A DNA stretch of 64,000 nucleotides from Litorimonas sp051251645 (GCA_051251645.1 JBPOEY010000002.1:1-64000), one strand, 5' to 3'. Counted from the stretch's first letter, positions 35,905 through 45,541 are shown. Made by a program: numbers and translations. Notes: a model not told the origin generated them from the letters alone.

Positions 35905-36810
35905 ATGAAACTTGCCTTGCTATGCCGTAACCCAAAACTCTATTCCCACAGACGTTTGGTCGAAGCCGCCGAAGCCCGCGGCCACACGATGGATGTCATC
36001 GATCACCTTCGTTGCTTGATCGACATATCATCCGGGCAATCCAAGCTCGTTTATAAGTCTGAAGACCTTCCCCTCTATGACGCTGTGATCCCGCGAATTG
36101 GAGCGTCTGTTACGTTTTACGGCACCGCTGTGTTACGACAGCTTGAAGTGATGGGCGTTTACCCCGTCAATGAGTCCGTTGCAATTACACGGTCACGCGA
36201 CAAGCTACGGAGCCTCCAACTCTTGAGCAAACGCGGCATTGGTCTGCCGCAGACGATTTTCGCCCATAAAACCAATGATCCAAGCGAAGTGATTGCGCGG
36301 GCGGGCGGCGCACCCGTCGTCATTAAATTGATTGAGGGCACGCAAGGTATCGGTGTTATGCTTAGTGAAACCGACCGGGCCGCGGAGAGCATCGTCGAGG
36401 CCTTTGGCGGCGTTGACACCAATATCTTAGTCCAAGAATTTATTGCGGAAGCAGGCGGTGAGGACGTTCGATGTTTGGTTGTCGACGGCAAAGTGATCGC
36501 GACAATGCTTCGTAAGGGTAAAGAGGGTGAGTTCCGCTCCAACCTTCATCGCGGCGGCTCAGCGAAATCAATCAAAATCACACCCGAAGAACGCGCGGCG
36601 GCTGTTGGTTCCGCCAAAGCGATGGGACTCAACGTCTGTGGTGTTGATCTGCTTCGCTCATCACGCGGTCCCGTTGTCATGGAAGTCAATTCTTCGCCCG
36701 GTTTAGAAGGTATTGAGAACGCGACAGGTATCGACGTCGCGGGAAAAATTATCGAATTTATCGAGAAGAATGCAAAGCCCGGTAAAACAACAACACGCGG
36801 TAAGGGATAA
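35905..36810 (+). CDS. rimK: RimK-family alpha-L-glutamate ligase
   Basis: ATP-grasp ligase of 301 aa that adds glutamates to a protein or peptide C terminus; E. coli RimK modifies ribosomal protein S6. The start is the ATG at 35905 with GGAG upstream. Family features: L-C-R-N-P-K-L-Y-S at the N terminus, P-R-I-G-A-S-V-T-F-Y-G, V-I-K-L-I-E-G-T-Q-G-I-G-V (ATP loop) and G-V-D-L-L-R-S-S-R-G-P with E-V-N-S-S-P-G (metal site). In Pseudomonas RimK is modulated by c-di-GMP; the preceding PilZ gene fits that. One base separates it from the following AstE-like gene. Confidence 0.88.
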   Translation: MKLALLCRNPKLYSHRRLVEAAEARGHTMDVIDHLRCLIDISSGQSKLVYKSEDLPLYDAVIPRIGASVTFYGTAVLRQLEVMGVYPVNESVAITRSRDKLRSLQLLSKRGIGLPQTIFAHKTNDPSEVIARAGGAPVVIKLIEGTQGIGVMLSETDRAAESIVEAFGGVDTNILVQEFIAEAGGEDVRCLVVDGKVIATMLRKGKEGEFRSNLHRGGSAKSIKITPEERAAAVGSAKAMGLNVCGVDLLRSSRGPVVMEVNSSPGLEGIENATGIDVAGKIIEFIEKNAKPGKTTTRGKG

Positions 36811-36811
36811 G

Positions 36812-37849
36812 ATGCGCGACCCCTTCATTATCGGGGTTCATTCGATTGAACCCGGCACATCCCAAACGGTCCACCTCCCCTTAAGTCGTCTGGCCGACCA
36901 CACGGATATGATGCTGCGCTTGCAGGTCATTCACGGTAAAAAGCCCGGTCCCACACTGTTTGTCAGCGCCGCGATACACGGCGATGAAATTATCGGTGTG
37001 GAGATCATTCGGCGTATTTCGCGCATGAAAGTGCTATCACGCGTCGCGGGCACGTTGATCCTCATCCCCATTGTTAATGGCTACGGGTTTTTGGGCATGT
37101 CGCGCTACTTACCCGACCGCCGCGATCTGAACCGGGTTTTCCCAGGGAGCAAAGGTGGATCGCCGGCCGGGCAACTCGCCCATACGTTCATGACCGAGAT
37201 CGTGGAAAAATCTGAATTTGGCATCGACCTGCATTCCGGCGCTATTCACCGGGAAAACCTGCCCCAGATTCGGGCCGACTTAGACGACCCGATCGTCAAA
37301 GATATGGCTAAAGCATTCGGGGCCTCTGTCATGCTCAACTCTAATTTACGCGATGGGTCGCTTCGCGAAGCCGCACGGGCAATCGGTTGCAGCATGTTGC
37401 TCTATGAAGCGGGTGAAGCCTTGCGGTTCGATGAGACCGCTATTCGTATCGGCGTCAAAGGCGTGTTGAGTGTTATTCGACATGTCGGAATGCTGCCAAA
37501 ACTGAAACCTCGGAAATCGACCCCTGAGCCCGTACAACCTGCGTCTAGCCATTGGCTGCGCGCGCCAATGTCCGGCCTTATGCGGGCCGCTTATAGTCTC
37601 GGTGATGTTGTCGAAAAAGACACAGTCATTGCCAGCGTCGCCGGACCTTTGGGCGAAGTCGAAGAGGATGTGATCGCCAAATATTCTGGCGTCATTATTG
37701 GCCGCACCAATTTGCCCATCGTCAATCGAGGTGACGCGCTGTTCCATGTCGCCCGAGTCGATGATTTAGAGGACGCAGAATCGACAATCGAATCCCGCGT
37801 CGAAAGAGCGGACAGCGATCCGCTATTTGACGGCATTGAGATTGTCTGA
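36812..37849 (+). CDS. Succinylglutamate desuccinylase/aspartoacylase family hydrolase
   Basis: Zinc hydrolase of 345 aa. The start is the ATG at 36812, one base after the rimK stop, with an AAGGG ribosome site in rimK. Metal ligands: H and E in A-A-I-H-G-D-E-I-I-G (~48-57) and the later His in G-I-D-L-H-S-G. The last ~95 residues are a lipoyl/barrel-sandwich-like domain (V-V-E-K-D-T-V-I-A-S-V-A-G), the AstE/AspA hybrid form. It probably removes an acyl or glutamyl group from an amino acid, peptide or tail. Coupling to RimK suggests it trims or supplies the same substrate; this is unproven. Confidence 0.85.
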   Translation: MRDPFIIGVHSIEPGTSQTVHLPLSRLADHTDMMLRLQVIHGKKPGPTLFVSAAIHGDEIIGVEIIRRISRMKVLSRVAGTLILIPIVNGYGFLGMSRYLPDRRDLNRVFPGSKGGSPAGQLAHTFMTEIVEKSEFGIDLHSGAIHRENLPQIRADLDDPIVKDMAKAFGASVMLNSNLRDGSLREAARAIGCSMLLYEAGEALRFDETAIRIGVKGVLSVIRHVGMLPKLKPRKSTPEPVQPASSHWLRAPMSGLMRAAYSLGDVVEKDTVIASVAGPLGEVEEDVIAKYSGVIIGRTNLPIVNRGDALFHVARVDDLEDAESTIESRVERADSDPLFDGIEIV

Positions 37850-37876
37850 GGGTTAAATGAGGCGACCGCCTTCACA

Positions 37877-38623
37877 TTAGATCTGGCTGCGCATATGAAA
37901 ACCTGGCGCATAAGCCAACCGTACTGAGGTGACGGACTGATCCTTATTCCAAGTCGTTCGGTCTATCACAAATATAGCCTGCCCTGCATCGCATTGTAGG
38001 ATTTTAGCTTCTTCTGCCGTCACATTAGCCGCTGAAAATCGAATGTCGCCCCGTGAGAATAGGGCATGCGCAATAAGCCATTCATTGGCATTTGTTTCCG
38101 CAAAATTTTCAGCCTCAACTTCAGGGACCGCAGCCATATTGATCCAGCGGTTTTCGTATAAAAACGGTTTTCCATCCGCAGAGTGTAGGGCCGGGAGATG
38201 CAGCAGCTGAGCCGTTCGTGAGACATCCATTGTCTCACGGATATTATCTGGGGGTTGGCAAATCTCTCGCCTTAAGAGCGTATGACGGTACTGGGCACCC
38301 CGCCCTTCGATTTCGAGCCGCGTGACAGGAATATCGAGGGTTGCTTTGCGCACAGGGTATCGGGCGACGCGCGTGCCGCCTTTGCGGCGACGGTCTAACA
38401 ATCCCGCTTCAGCCAGTTGCCGCAAGGCACGATTAACGGTCGCTCGCGCGCAGCCAAACTCTTGAGCCAGCTCGACCTCGCCCGGAATGAGCTCCCCCGG
38501 ACTCCAGATTCTCTCTGAAATCCGCCGCATCACCTCCGCTTCGATGCTCTGCCATGTCGCTGACTTTTTCAGACTAAAAACCTTCTGTGAGCGCAGAGGC
38601 AGCCTTGCGATATCGCGCCACAA
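37877..38623 (-). CDS. hutC: HutC, GntR-family repressor of histidine utilisation
   Basis: GntR/HutC regulator of 248 aa if read from the TTG at 38623. The HTH covers P-G-E-L-I-P-G-E-V-E-L-A-Q-E-F-G...R-A-T-V-N-R-A-L-R (residues ~42-70), followed by a UTRA ligand domain (~105-240) with R-L-E-I-E-G-R-G and L-L-H-L-P-A-L-H. Urocanate is the inducer in known HutC. The start overlaps hutF by 50 bp and has no clear ribosome site; a later start near 38572 is possible, so the first ~15 residues are uncertain. Context alone would call it: it follows hutF. Confidence 0.9.
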   Translation of the reverse strand: MWRDIARLPLRSQKVFSLKKSATWQSIEAEVMRRISERIWSPGELIPGEVELAQEFGCARATVNRALRQLAEAGLLDRRRKGGTRVARYPVRKATLDIPVTRLEIEGRGAQYRHTLLRREICQPPDNIRETMDVSRTAQLLHLPALHSADGKPFLYENRWINMAAVPEVEAENFAETNANEWLIAHALFSRGDIRFSAANVTAEEAKILQCDAGQAIFVIDRTTWNKDQSVTSVRLAYAPGFHMRSQI

Positions 38624-39941
38624 TCTGATCGCGCTTTTTATGGCGACCCTGTGTCACCAAGTGCCGACCCGCAGACCACACATCTGTGACCATAGAATCG
38701 TCACCGGTGAAGATGTAGCTATCCAAGATCATATCCCCCGATTTTCCCATCAGGTCGACGTGAGTGATATCAAGCGCCATCATATCGGCGAGTGTCCCCG
38801 GCGCCAGCTCTCCGGCGTTTCTACCAGAGGCAAAAGCTCCGCCGGAGGCTGCGCCTTCAAATAAAACACGGCCTGAGGAGCGGGTTTCCGTTGCTAAGAC
38901 AGCCCGACCCAAATGTTTCAAGCGTTGCGAATATTCCAAAGCCCGCAATTCTTCCGACAGCGAAATACGAATGTTGGAATCAGATCCAATCCCGAAGCGT
39001 CCCCCCTGTTCTAAATATCGCACCCCATCAAAAATGCCGTCTCCAAGATTGGCTTCTGTAATCGGGCAAAGCCCTGCAACCGCCCCAGATTTCGCCATCA
39101 TTATGGTTTCATGTGCGTCCATTTGGGTAGAGTGAATAAGGCACCAACGCGCATCCACCGGATGGTTCTCGAACAGCCATTCGACCGGGCGTTGTCCGTA
39201 GGCTGCAACGACCTCTGCGACCTCCCCGACCTGCTCGGCGAGATGTATATGGATCGGCCCCGTCGGATGAAGTGTGGTCGCAGAAGTTAAGCTCTTACGG
39301 CTCACAGCCCGCAAAGAATGCGGCGCAACGCCTATCCGACTATCATTGGGCAGAGACTTTAACCCCGCCTTCGCCCCGTCAAAGAGTTTCGCAAACTGGT
39401 CGATATCATTGCCAAACCGGATTTGTCCTTGGCTCAACGCTCTCCCATCGCACCCGCCCTGTTCATAAAGCACAGGCAATAAGGTCAGACCCATACCGGA
39501 TATTTGTGCCGCTGCGGCGATACGCTCGGATAACTCAGCAAGATTATCGTAAGGCGTCCCGTCCGCTTGATGATGCAGATAATGAAACTCAACGGACGCG
39601 CCGTATCCTGCTTCCAGCATTTCCATCTGAACAAAAGCCGCAATGGCTTCGACGTGATCCGGCGTGAGCTGATCCAAAAACTTGTACATGAGTTTTCGCC
39701 AAGACCAGAAATTATCTGTGGGGTCCGCGCCGCGCCTTTCCGTCATCCCAGCCATGGCCCGTTGAAACGCATGGCTGTGAATGTTCGCCGGTGCGGGAAG
39801 CAACACGCCAAAACGCTCATCGGCGGACTTAACCCCCGCCTCGATGGCTTGGATGAAACCCTTATCATCGAGAGTGATCTGTACCCCAGACTTCCAGCCC
39901 TCAGAGGTGAGCGCATATTTAGCCCATACAGTCTTCATCAT
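38574..39941 (-). CDS. hutF: Formimidoylglutamate deiminase
   Basis: Amidohydrolase of 455 aa that converts N-formimino-L-glutamate to N-formyl-L-glutamate and ammonia, the branch step of the five-enzyme histidine route. Start at the ATG pair 39941/39938 with AGGA upstream; an extension to 40001 overlaps hutI and is not used. Metal site: N-I-H-S-H-A-F-Q-R (~72-80), the H in I-H-L-A-E-Q and L-I-H-S-T-Q-M, and D in G-S-D-S-N. The presence of hutF with hutG shows that formate and glutamate, not formamide, are the end products. Confidence 0.94.
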   Translation of the reverse strand: MMKTVWAKYALTSEGWKSGVQITLDDKGFIQAIEAGVKSADERFGVLLPAPANIHSHAFQRAMAGMTERRGADPTDNFWSWRKLMYKFLDQLTPDHVEAIAAFVQMEMLEAGYGASVEFHYLHHQADGTPYDNLAELSERIAAAAQISGMGLTLLPVLYEQGGCDGRALSQGQIRFGNDIDQFAKLFDGAKAGLKSLPNDSRIGVAPHSLRAVSRKSLTSATTLHPTGPIHIHLAEQVGEVAEVVAAYGQRPVEWLFENHPVDARWCLIHSTQMDAHETIMMAKSGAVAGLCPITEANLGDGIFDGVRYLEQGGRFGIGSDSNIRISLSEELRALEYSQRLKHLGRAVLATETRSSGRVLFEGAASGGAFASGRNAGELAPGTLADMMALDITHVDLMGKSGDMILDSYIFTGDDSMVTDVWSAGRHLVTQGRHKKRDQIVARYRKAASALTEGF

Positions 39942-39953
39942 CGACGTCCTGTC

Positions 39954-39992
39954 TTGACAGTTATTATGTGCAGACATAAAAACTTGTTTCAA
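39954..39992. promoter_or_regulatory. Divergent hut promoters and likely HutC operator
   Basis: A perfect palindrome TTATGT-GCAG-ACATAA (39964-39979), extended by weaker flanking symmetry (ACAGTT...AACTTGT), sits between hutF and hutI. On the plus strand TTGACA (39954-39959), 17 bp and TAAAAA (39977-39982) can form the hutI promoter. On the minus strand TTGAAA (39992-39987), 18 bp and CATAAT (39968-39963) can form the hutF promoter. The palindrome covers both promoters, as expected for HutC repression. hutI would start nearly at its ATG (39992), with no ribosome site visible. Confidence 0.6.
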
Positions 39993-41221
39993 TGACGTCA
40001 ATCCTGAACGGAGACCTCTTGCAACAGTCTGTTTTGATCAATGCGCAGATCGCAACCATGGTCGCCTCACCGTTGCCCTATGGACTCATTGACCAGGGCG
40101 CGATCGCTATCGATGACAACAAAATTGCATGGTGCGGCGCACAGGCAGACCTGCCCAAACGATTTGAGGCATGGCACCAACGTGATCTTCAGGACCGCTT
40201 AGTCACCCCCGCCCTCGTGGATTGCCACACCCATATCGTACATGCAGGCAACCGCGCCAAAGAGTTTGAAATGCGCCTGAACGGCGCGACCTATGAAGAT
40301 ATCGCCCGGGCAGGCGGCGGCATCGTCTCAACCGTCACGGCCACACGATCCGCCTCCGAAGATCAGTTGTTCACCAGCGCCGCACCGCGTGTAGAGGCTT
40401 TGATCGCAGAAGGCGTTTGCACCCTTGAGATTAAGTCGGGGTATGGCTTGGACATTGATACCGAGCTTAAAATGTTGCGGGTCGCACGCCGCATTGGCAA
40501 GCAACTTCCCATTCGCGTTCGCACCACGTTTTTGGGCGCGCATGCCACGCCGGCGGCCTATAAAGGGAATAATGATGGCTATATCGATGAGGTTTGCATT
40601 CCGGCCTTAGACGCTGCGCATGCTGAAGGTCTTGTCGATGCTGTCGATGGGTTCTGTGAATCTATTGGATTTGCACCTGAACAGATCGAACGGGTTTTTA
40701 AGAAGGCAAAAGCCTTAGGTCTGCCGGTAAAACTTCATGCCGAACAATTATCCAATCTCGGTGGCGCGGTTCTTGCGGCACGATACAAGGCTCTTTCCGC
40801 TGACCACCTTGAATATTTGGACGCCGCAGGGGTTGCGGCCATGGCCAGCGCTGGCACGATCCCCGTTCTCTTGCCGAGCGCCTATTATTTTCTGAGAGAC
40901 ACGCAGCCGCCGCCCATTCAGAGCTTTCGGGACGCGGGTTTACCCATGGCCATCGCGACAGATTGCAATCCGGGCTCTTCACCCATGACGTCGTTATTAC
41001 TGGCCATGAATATGGCCTGCACTTTGTTTTTTATGACACCAGAAGAAGCGCTTGCCGGGACGACGCGTAACGCGTCGGCCGCTTTAGGGCTCAAAGATAC
41101 GGGCGTAATTGCCGCCGGATTTCGGGCTGACCTTGCGATTTGGAATACGGCGGACCCGGCGGAGCTCAGTTACCGCATCGGGACAAACCGCTTGCACGAC
41201 CGCATATTTGGAGGTGCATAA
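39992..41221 (+). CDS. hutI: Imidazolonepropionase
   Basis: Amidohydrolase of 409 aa that opens 4-imidazolone-5-propionate to N-formimino-L-glutamate. Metal ligands in V-D-C-H-T-H-I-V-H-A (~73-82), K-L-H-A-E-Q-L-S, and A-T-D-C-N-P-G-S-S-P, all HutI signatures; F-L-G-A-H is also conserved. The ATG at 39992 lacks a Shine-Dalgarno and lies ~10 bp after a candidate -10 box, so the message may be leaderless. The stop overlaps the hutH ATG by one base. Confidence 0.95.
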   Translation: MTSILNGDLLQQSVLINAQIATMVASPLPYGLIDQGAIAIDDNKIAWCGAQADLPKRFEAWHQRDLQDRLVTPALVDCHTHIVHAGNRAKEFEMRLNGATYEDIARAGGGIVSTVTATRSASEDQLFTSAAPRVEALIAEGVCTLEIKSGYGLDIDTELKMLRVARRIGKQLPIRVRTTFLGAHATPAAYKGNNDGYIDEVCIPALDAAHAEGLVDAVDGFCESIGFAPEQIERVFKKAKALGLPVKLHAEQLSNLGGAVLAARYKALSADHLEYLDAAGVAAMASAGTIPVLLPSAYYFLRDTQPPPIQSFRDAGLPMAIATDCNPGSSPMTSLLLAMNMACTLFFMTPEEALAGTTRNASAALGLKDTGVIAAGFRADLAIWNTADPAELSYRIGTNRLHDRIFGGA

Positions 41222-42753
41222 TGATTATTCTCACACCCGGCACCACGACGCTAAAAACGCTGGAGTCAATCTATCGCACCGGCTGTTCCGTTAAGCTCGA
41301 CCGCGCCTCTAAAGCCCATGTCGAAGACGCAGCCGCGCTTATTCAAGCCGCTGTCAAAGGCGGCGCGCCCGTATATGGCGTCAATACAGGATTTGGGAAA
41401 CTCGCAAGTGTCCAGATTGCCGCCAAGGATACAGCGACGCTGCAACGCAACCTCATTCTGTCGCATTGTTGCGGTGTGGGTGAGCCCACTGAAACACCGG
41501 TCACACGCCTGATGATGACGTTGAAGCTGCTCTCACTGGGTCGCGGGGCGTCTGGTGTGCGGTGGGATATTATCGAATTAATTGAAGGGTTGCTCGAAGC
41601 CGGAATCACGCCCGTCATTCCCGCTCAAGGGTCCGTCGGCGCGTCCGGCGACCTCGCCCCTCTCGCCCACATGGCGGCCACCCTCATTGGGGAAGGTGAA
41701 GCCGAATTAGACGGCACCTTCATGCCATCACGACAGGCATTAGAGCGGGTCGGATTAAATCCAATTGTGTTAGACTCCAAAGAAGGCCTCGCCCTCATCA
41801 ACGGCACACAATTCTCAACCGCCTATGCCCTTGCCGGATTGTTTGAAGCGTGGCGGAACGCGGAAGCCGTGATTGTCACGGCGGCGCTATCGACCGATGC
41901 GATCATGGGGTCCACCGCGCCGCTTCTGCCTGAAATTCACGCCCTTCGCGGGCATCAAGGCCAGATCGAGGTGGCGGCGGCGATGCGGTCGATTTTAGAC
42001 GGGTCAGAAATTCGGGACAGCCACCGCGAAGACGATACCCGTGTCCAAGACCCCTATTGTATCCGGTGCCAACCCCAAGTGACGGGCGCGTGCATTGATC
42101 TATTACGGATGGCCGCCAAGACACTTGAAATCGAAGCCAATGCCGTGACCGATAATCCGCTTGTTTTGCGAGAGACAGGGTTGATCGTGTCGGGCGGTAA
42201 TTTTCATGCGGAACCCGTCGCCTTCGCGGCGGACCAAATTGCGCTCGCCATCGCAGAGATCGGCTCAATCGCCCAACGCCGGATCGCGCTAATGGTCGAC
42301 CCGACATTAAGCCACGATCTCCCGCCATTCCTTACCCCCAAGCCAGGGTTAAATTCCGGCTATATGATTGCCGAAGTGACGACAGCCGCTTTGATGAGCG
42401 AAAACAAACATCTTGCTAACCCCTGCTCGACTGACTCCACGCCGACAAGTGCGAACCAAGAAGACCATGTGTCTATGGCGGCGCATGCCGCTCGGCGGCT
42501 GACACGCATGAATACGAACCTCTCCGGCATTATCGCTGTCGAATTGCTATGCGCGGCGCAGGGCGTCGAGTTTCGAGCCCCCCTCACGACAAGTCAGCCT
42601 TTACAATCTGTTCTCGCCGGGCTTCGACGCAAGGTCGCGACGCTTGGGGATGACCGTTACCTCGCCCCAGACATCAAGGCCGCGACCGAGTTGATCACCG
42701 ATAGAACAATCGTGGACGCCGCCGCAGCGCCTGGTTTGATTTTGGCGATTTAA
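41221..42753 (+). CDS. hutH: Histidine ammonia-lyase
   Basis: Removes ammonia from L-histidine to give urocanate; 510 aa. The self-cyclising tripeptide for the MIO cofactor is A141-S142-G143 inside G-S-V-G-A-S-G-D-L-A-P-L-A-H. The start at 41221 shares its A with the hutI stop (TAATG), which marks translational coupling; longer upstream reading is inside hutI. Other family blocks: Y-G-V-N-T-G-F-G (~53-60) and Q-D-P-Y-x-I-R-C-Q-P-Q-V-type (~278-290). Cytosolic tetramer in known members. Confidence 0.97.
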   Translation: MIILTPGTTTLKTLESIYRTGCSVKLDRASKAHVEDAAALIQAAVKGGAPVYGVNTGFGKLASVQIAAKDTATLQRNLILSHCCGVGEPTETPVTRLMMTLKLLSLGRGASGVRWDIIELIEGLLEAGITPVIPAQGSVGASGDLAPLAHMAATLIGEGEAELDGTFMPSRQALERVGLNPIVLDSKEGLALINGTQFSTAYALAGLFEAWRNAEAVIVTAALSTDAIMGSTAPLLPEIHALRGHQGQIEVAAAMRSILDGSEIRDSHREDDTRVQDPYCIRCQPQVTGACIDLLRMAAKTLEIEANAVTDNPLVLRETGLIVSGGNFHAEPVAFAADQIALAIAEIGSIAQRRIALMVDPTLSHDLPPFLTPKPGLNSGYMIAEVTTAALMSENKHLANPCSTDSTPTSANQEDHVSMAAHAARRLTRMNTNLSGIIAVELLCAAQGVEFRAPLTTSQPLQSVLAGLRRKVATLGDDRYLAPDIKAATELITDRTIVDAAAAPGLILAI

Positions 42754-43551
42754 TTGACCCCTGTTGAGACCATAAAAGGCACCAGCCCGATTATCTTGGC
42801 CATGCCCCATACTGGTACATTTGTACCGAGGGATATATTCGAACGCCTTAATCCCTTGGGCCAAACACTCGAAGATACAGACTGGCACATCAATAAGCTC
42901 TATGCGGACCTTCTACCGGACGCGACCCAAGTGCGGGCGGTATTCCACCGCTATGTGATCGATCCCAATCGGGATCCGTCGGGCCGAAGTCTCTATCCCG
43001 GGCAAAACACGACGGGACTTTGTCCGATAATCGATTTTGACGATAAACCGCTCTATCAATCGGGGCGCGAACCAAAAGCCGAAGCGATAGAGAAGCGACG
43101 GTTGAAGTTTCACGCGCCCTATCATGCGGCGCTAGAGGCTGAAATCGCGCGCGTCAAAGCGCGGCACGGGATCGCCATTTTATATGATTGCCATTCCATC
43201 CAAAGCCAAAAACCTTTTTTATTCGACGGCAAACTGCCAGATTTTAACATTGGCACCAATAACGGAAAAACCTGCGACCCTCGGCTGCAGCAGGCCGTCG
43301 CTGATATTTGTGATCGCGCGAATGGCTACAGCAGCGTCGTCAATGGGCGCTTTAAAGGCGGCTGGACGACCCGTCATTACGGACAACCGCAGGATGGCAT
43401 TCACGCTATCCAGATGGAACTGACGCAATCGAGCTACATGGATGAAACGGCACCTTGGGCCTACCGCCCCGCCAAAGCCAACCGCATTCGCCCACATCTC
43501 AAACATATTCTCCGGACCCTTGAACAGCTAGCCACAGAGATGACGTCATGA
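42754..43551 (+). CDS. hutG: N-formylglutamate deformylase
   Basis: Hydrolyses N-formyl-L-glutamate to glutamate and formate; 265 aa. The frame begins with TTG directly after the hutH stop codon (TAA-TTG), giving M-T-P-V-E; no better start exists before the conserved M-P-H-T-G-T-F block, so TTG is likely real. Features of the N-formylglutamate amidohydrolase family: D-T-D-W-H-I-N-K-L-Y, H-R-Y-V-I-D-P-N-R-D-P, L-Y-D-C-H-S-I, and the C-terminal Q-M-E-L-T-Q. This is the HutF-linked type, not the metal-binding formiminoglutamase type. Confidence 0.93.
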   Translation: MTPVETIKGTSPIILAMPHTGTFVPRDIFERLNPLGQTLEDTDWHINKLYADLLPDATQVRAVFHRYVIDPNRDPSGRSLYPGQNTTGLCPIIDFDDKPLYQSGREPKAEAIEKRRLKFHAPYHAALEAEIARVKARHGIAILYDCHSIQSQKPFLFDGKLPDFNIGTNNGKTCDPRLQQAVADICDRANGYSSVVNGRFKGGWTTRHYGQPQDGIHAIQMELTQSSYMDETAPWAYRPAKANRIRPHLKHILRTLEQLATEMTS

Positions 43552-45221
43552 CGGACCCCCGTAAAAATAGCCGCGACATTTACCCTGCGACGGGATCTGA
43601 AATTACCGCAAAATCTTGGCTCACAGAAGCGCCGATGCGGATGTTGATGAATAATCTTCATCCCGACGTGGCCGAAAATCCGCACGAGTTAGTGGTTTAT
43701 GGCGGCATCGGTCGTGCGGCTCGGACTTGGGATGATTTTGACCGCATTGTTGAAAGCTTGACCTCGCTTGAAGACGACGAAACTTTACTCGTGCAGTCAG
43801 GTAAACCTGTTGGCGTTTTTCGGACTCATTCGGACGCGCCGCGCGTCCTTATCGCCAATTCCAACCTCGTTCCAAAATGGGCCAACTGGGATCACTTTAA
43901 CGAGCTCGATAAGAAAGGGCTGGCGATGTATGGCCAAATGACCGCTGGGTCATGGATCTACATTGGCACGCAAGGCATTGTTCAAGGCACTTATGAGACC
44001 TTCGTTGAGGCCGGGCGCCAGCATTACGGTGGTGACTTAACCGGAAGGTGGATTCTGACCGGCGGTTTAGGCGGCATGGGCGGCGCGCAACCGCTGGCGG
44101 CTGTGATGGCTGGCGCGTCTTGTCTAACCGTCGAGTGTGACCCGACCCGCATCGATTTCCGTTTACGCACCGGATATGTCGATGAAAAAGCGGATACCTT
44201 AGACGAAGCCCTCACGATGATCGAAAAATGGACCGCCGCAGGTGAGGCTAAATCTGTCGGTCTTTTGGGTAATGCCGCCGACATTTTCCCAGAGCTTGTG
44301 CGCCGCGGCGTGCGGCCTGACATCGTCACCGATCAAACCTCGGCCCATGACCCGCTGAACGGATATTTGCCGCAAGGTTGGACGATGTCACAATGGGCCG
44401 CAGCCAAAGAGAAAGACCCTAAATCTGTTGAAAAAGCAGCCCGCGCATCAATGCGCACCCAAGTTGAAGCCATGGTCGAATTTTGGGATCGCGGTATCCC
44501 AACGCTCGATTACGGCAATAATATTCGCCAAGTCGCGAAGGATGAAGGATTGGAAAACGCCTTCGCATTCCCGGGGTTTGTGCCCGCCTATATTCGTCCG
44601 CTCTTCTGTCGCGGTATTGGTCCCTTTCGGTGGGTCGCCCTATCGGGCGATCCCGAAGATATTTTTAAGACGGATGCTAAGGTTAAAGAACTCATCCCCG
44701 ATGATAAACATCTCCATCATTGGCTGGATATGGCGCGAGAACGCATTTCCTTCCAAGGTCTACCCGCGCGTATTTGTTGGGTCGGCCTCGGCCTGCGCCA
44801 TAAGCTTGGCTTGGCCTTTAATGAAATGGTCCGGACAGGTGAGCTGAGCGCCCCTGTCGTCATTGGACGCGATCATCTTGACAGCGGGTCTGTCGCCTCA
44901 CCCAACCGCGAAACTGAGGCGATGAAAGACGGGTCTGACGCCGTGTCAGATTGGCCTCTGCTCAACGCTTTGCTCAATACAGCATCTGGCGCGACATGGG
45001 TCTCACTGCATCATGGTGGCGGTGTTGGCATGGGGTATTCCCAACATTCTGGCATGGTCATCGTGGCCGATGGGACAGACGACGCGGCGCGTCGATTGGA
45101 ACGCGTTCTTTGGAATGATCCAGCCACAGGGGTCATGCGCCATGCCGATGCCGGGTATGATATTGCTAAGGAGTGCGCGAAGGAAAATAATTTGAACCTG
45201 CCCGGAATATTGCGGGCATAG
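43548..45221 (+). CDS. hutU: Urocanate hydratase
   Basis: NAD-containing enzyme of 557 aa that hydrates urocanate to imidazolonepropionate. It overlaps hutG by 4 bp (ATGA), closing the hutI-H-G-U operon. Conserved: N-N-L-H-P-D-V-A (~35-42), G-G-L-G-G-M-G-G-A-Q (~175-184) for NAD binding, F-C-R-G-I-G-P-F-R-W-V-A (~352-363) and the region with the catalytic Cys (I-C-W-V-G-L-G) near 410. Length fits the family (~556). Confidence 0.97.
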   Translation: MTDPRKNSRDIYPATGSEITAKSWLTEAPMRMLMNNLHPDVAENPHELVVYGGIGRAARTWDDFDRIVESLTSLEDDETLLVQSGKPVGVFRTHSDAPRVLIANSNLVPKWANWDHFNELDKKGLAMYGQMTAGSWIYIGTQGIVQGTYETFVEAGRQHYGGDLTGRWILTGGLGGMGGAQPLAAVMAGASCLTVECDPTRIDFRLRTGYVDEKADTLDEALTMIEKWTAAGEAKSVGLLGNAADIFPELVRRGVRPDIVTDQTSAHDPLNGYLPQGWTMSQWAAAKEKDPKSVEKAARASMRTQVEAMVEFWDRGIPTLDYGNNIRQVAKDEGLENAFAFPGFVPAYIRPLFCRGIGPFRWVALSGDPEDIFKTDAKVKELIPDDKHLHHWLDMARERISFQGLPARICWVGLGLRHKLGLAFNEMVRTGELSAPVVIGRDHLDSGSVASPNRETEAMKDGSDAVSDWPLLNALLNTASGATWVSLHHGGGVGMGYSQHSGMVIVADGTDDAARRLERVLWNDPATGVMRHADAGYDIAKECAKENNLNLPGILRA

Positions 45222-45275
45222 GCCAACGGATAGCTCACGAGCCAAACTGCAAATGGAAGCTTTTTATCAAAAAAT

Positions 45276-45350
<75 letters not shown>

Positions 45351-45541
45351 CGCGTTACGGTCCGATAGCACGAGTGGACACCCCAGATGCAAGCGCCCTC
45401 TGCACGTTATAATTGGGCGCCACCCCTCGCCGCGCCTGACGCCCGTAACGCTGACATAGTCAATCATGATGATCTTATTGACCCCATAGACAAACCCCTC
45501 TCCCCCTTTATCCAAGGGACAAAGACCAAAGGGGACCGTCG

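Noticed and set aside
38574..38623. Overlap of hutC with hutF as a sign of a frameshift
   Set aside because: Both proteins are full length with all motifs; only the hutC start is uncertain.
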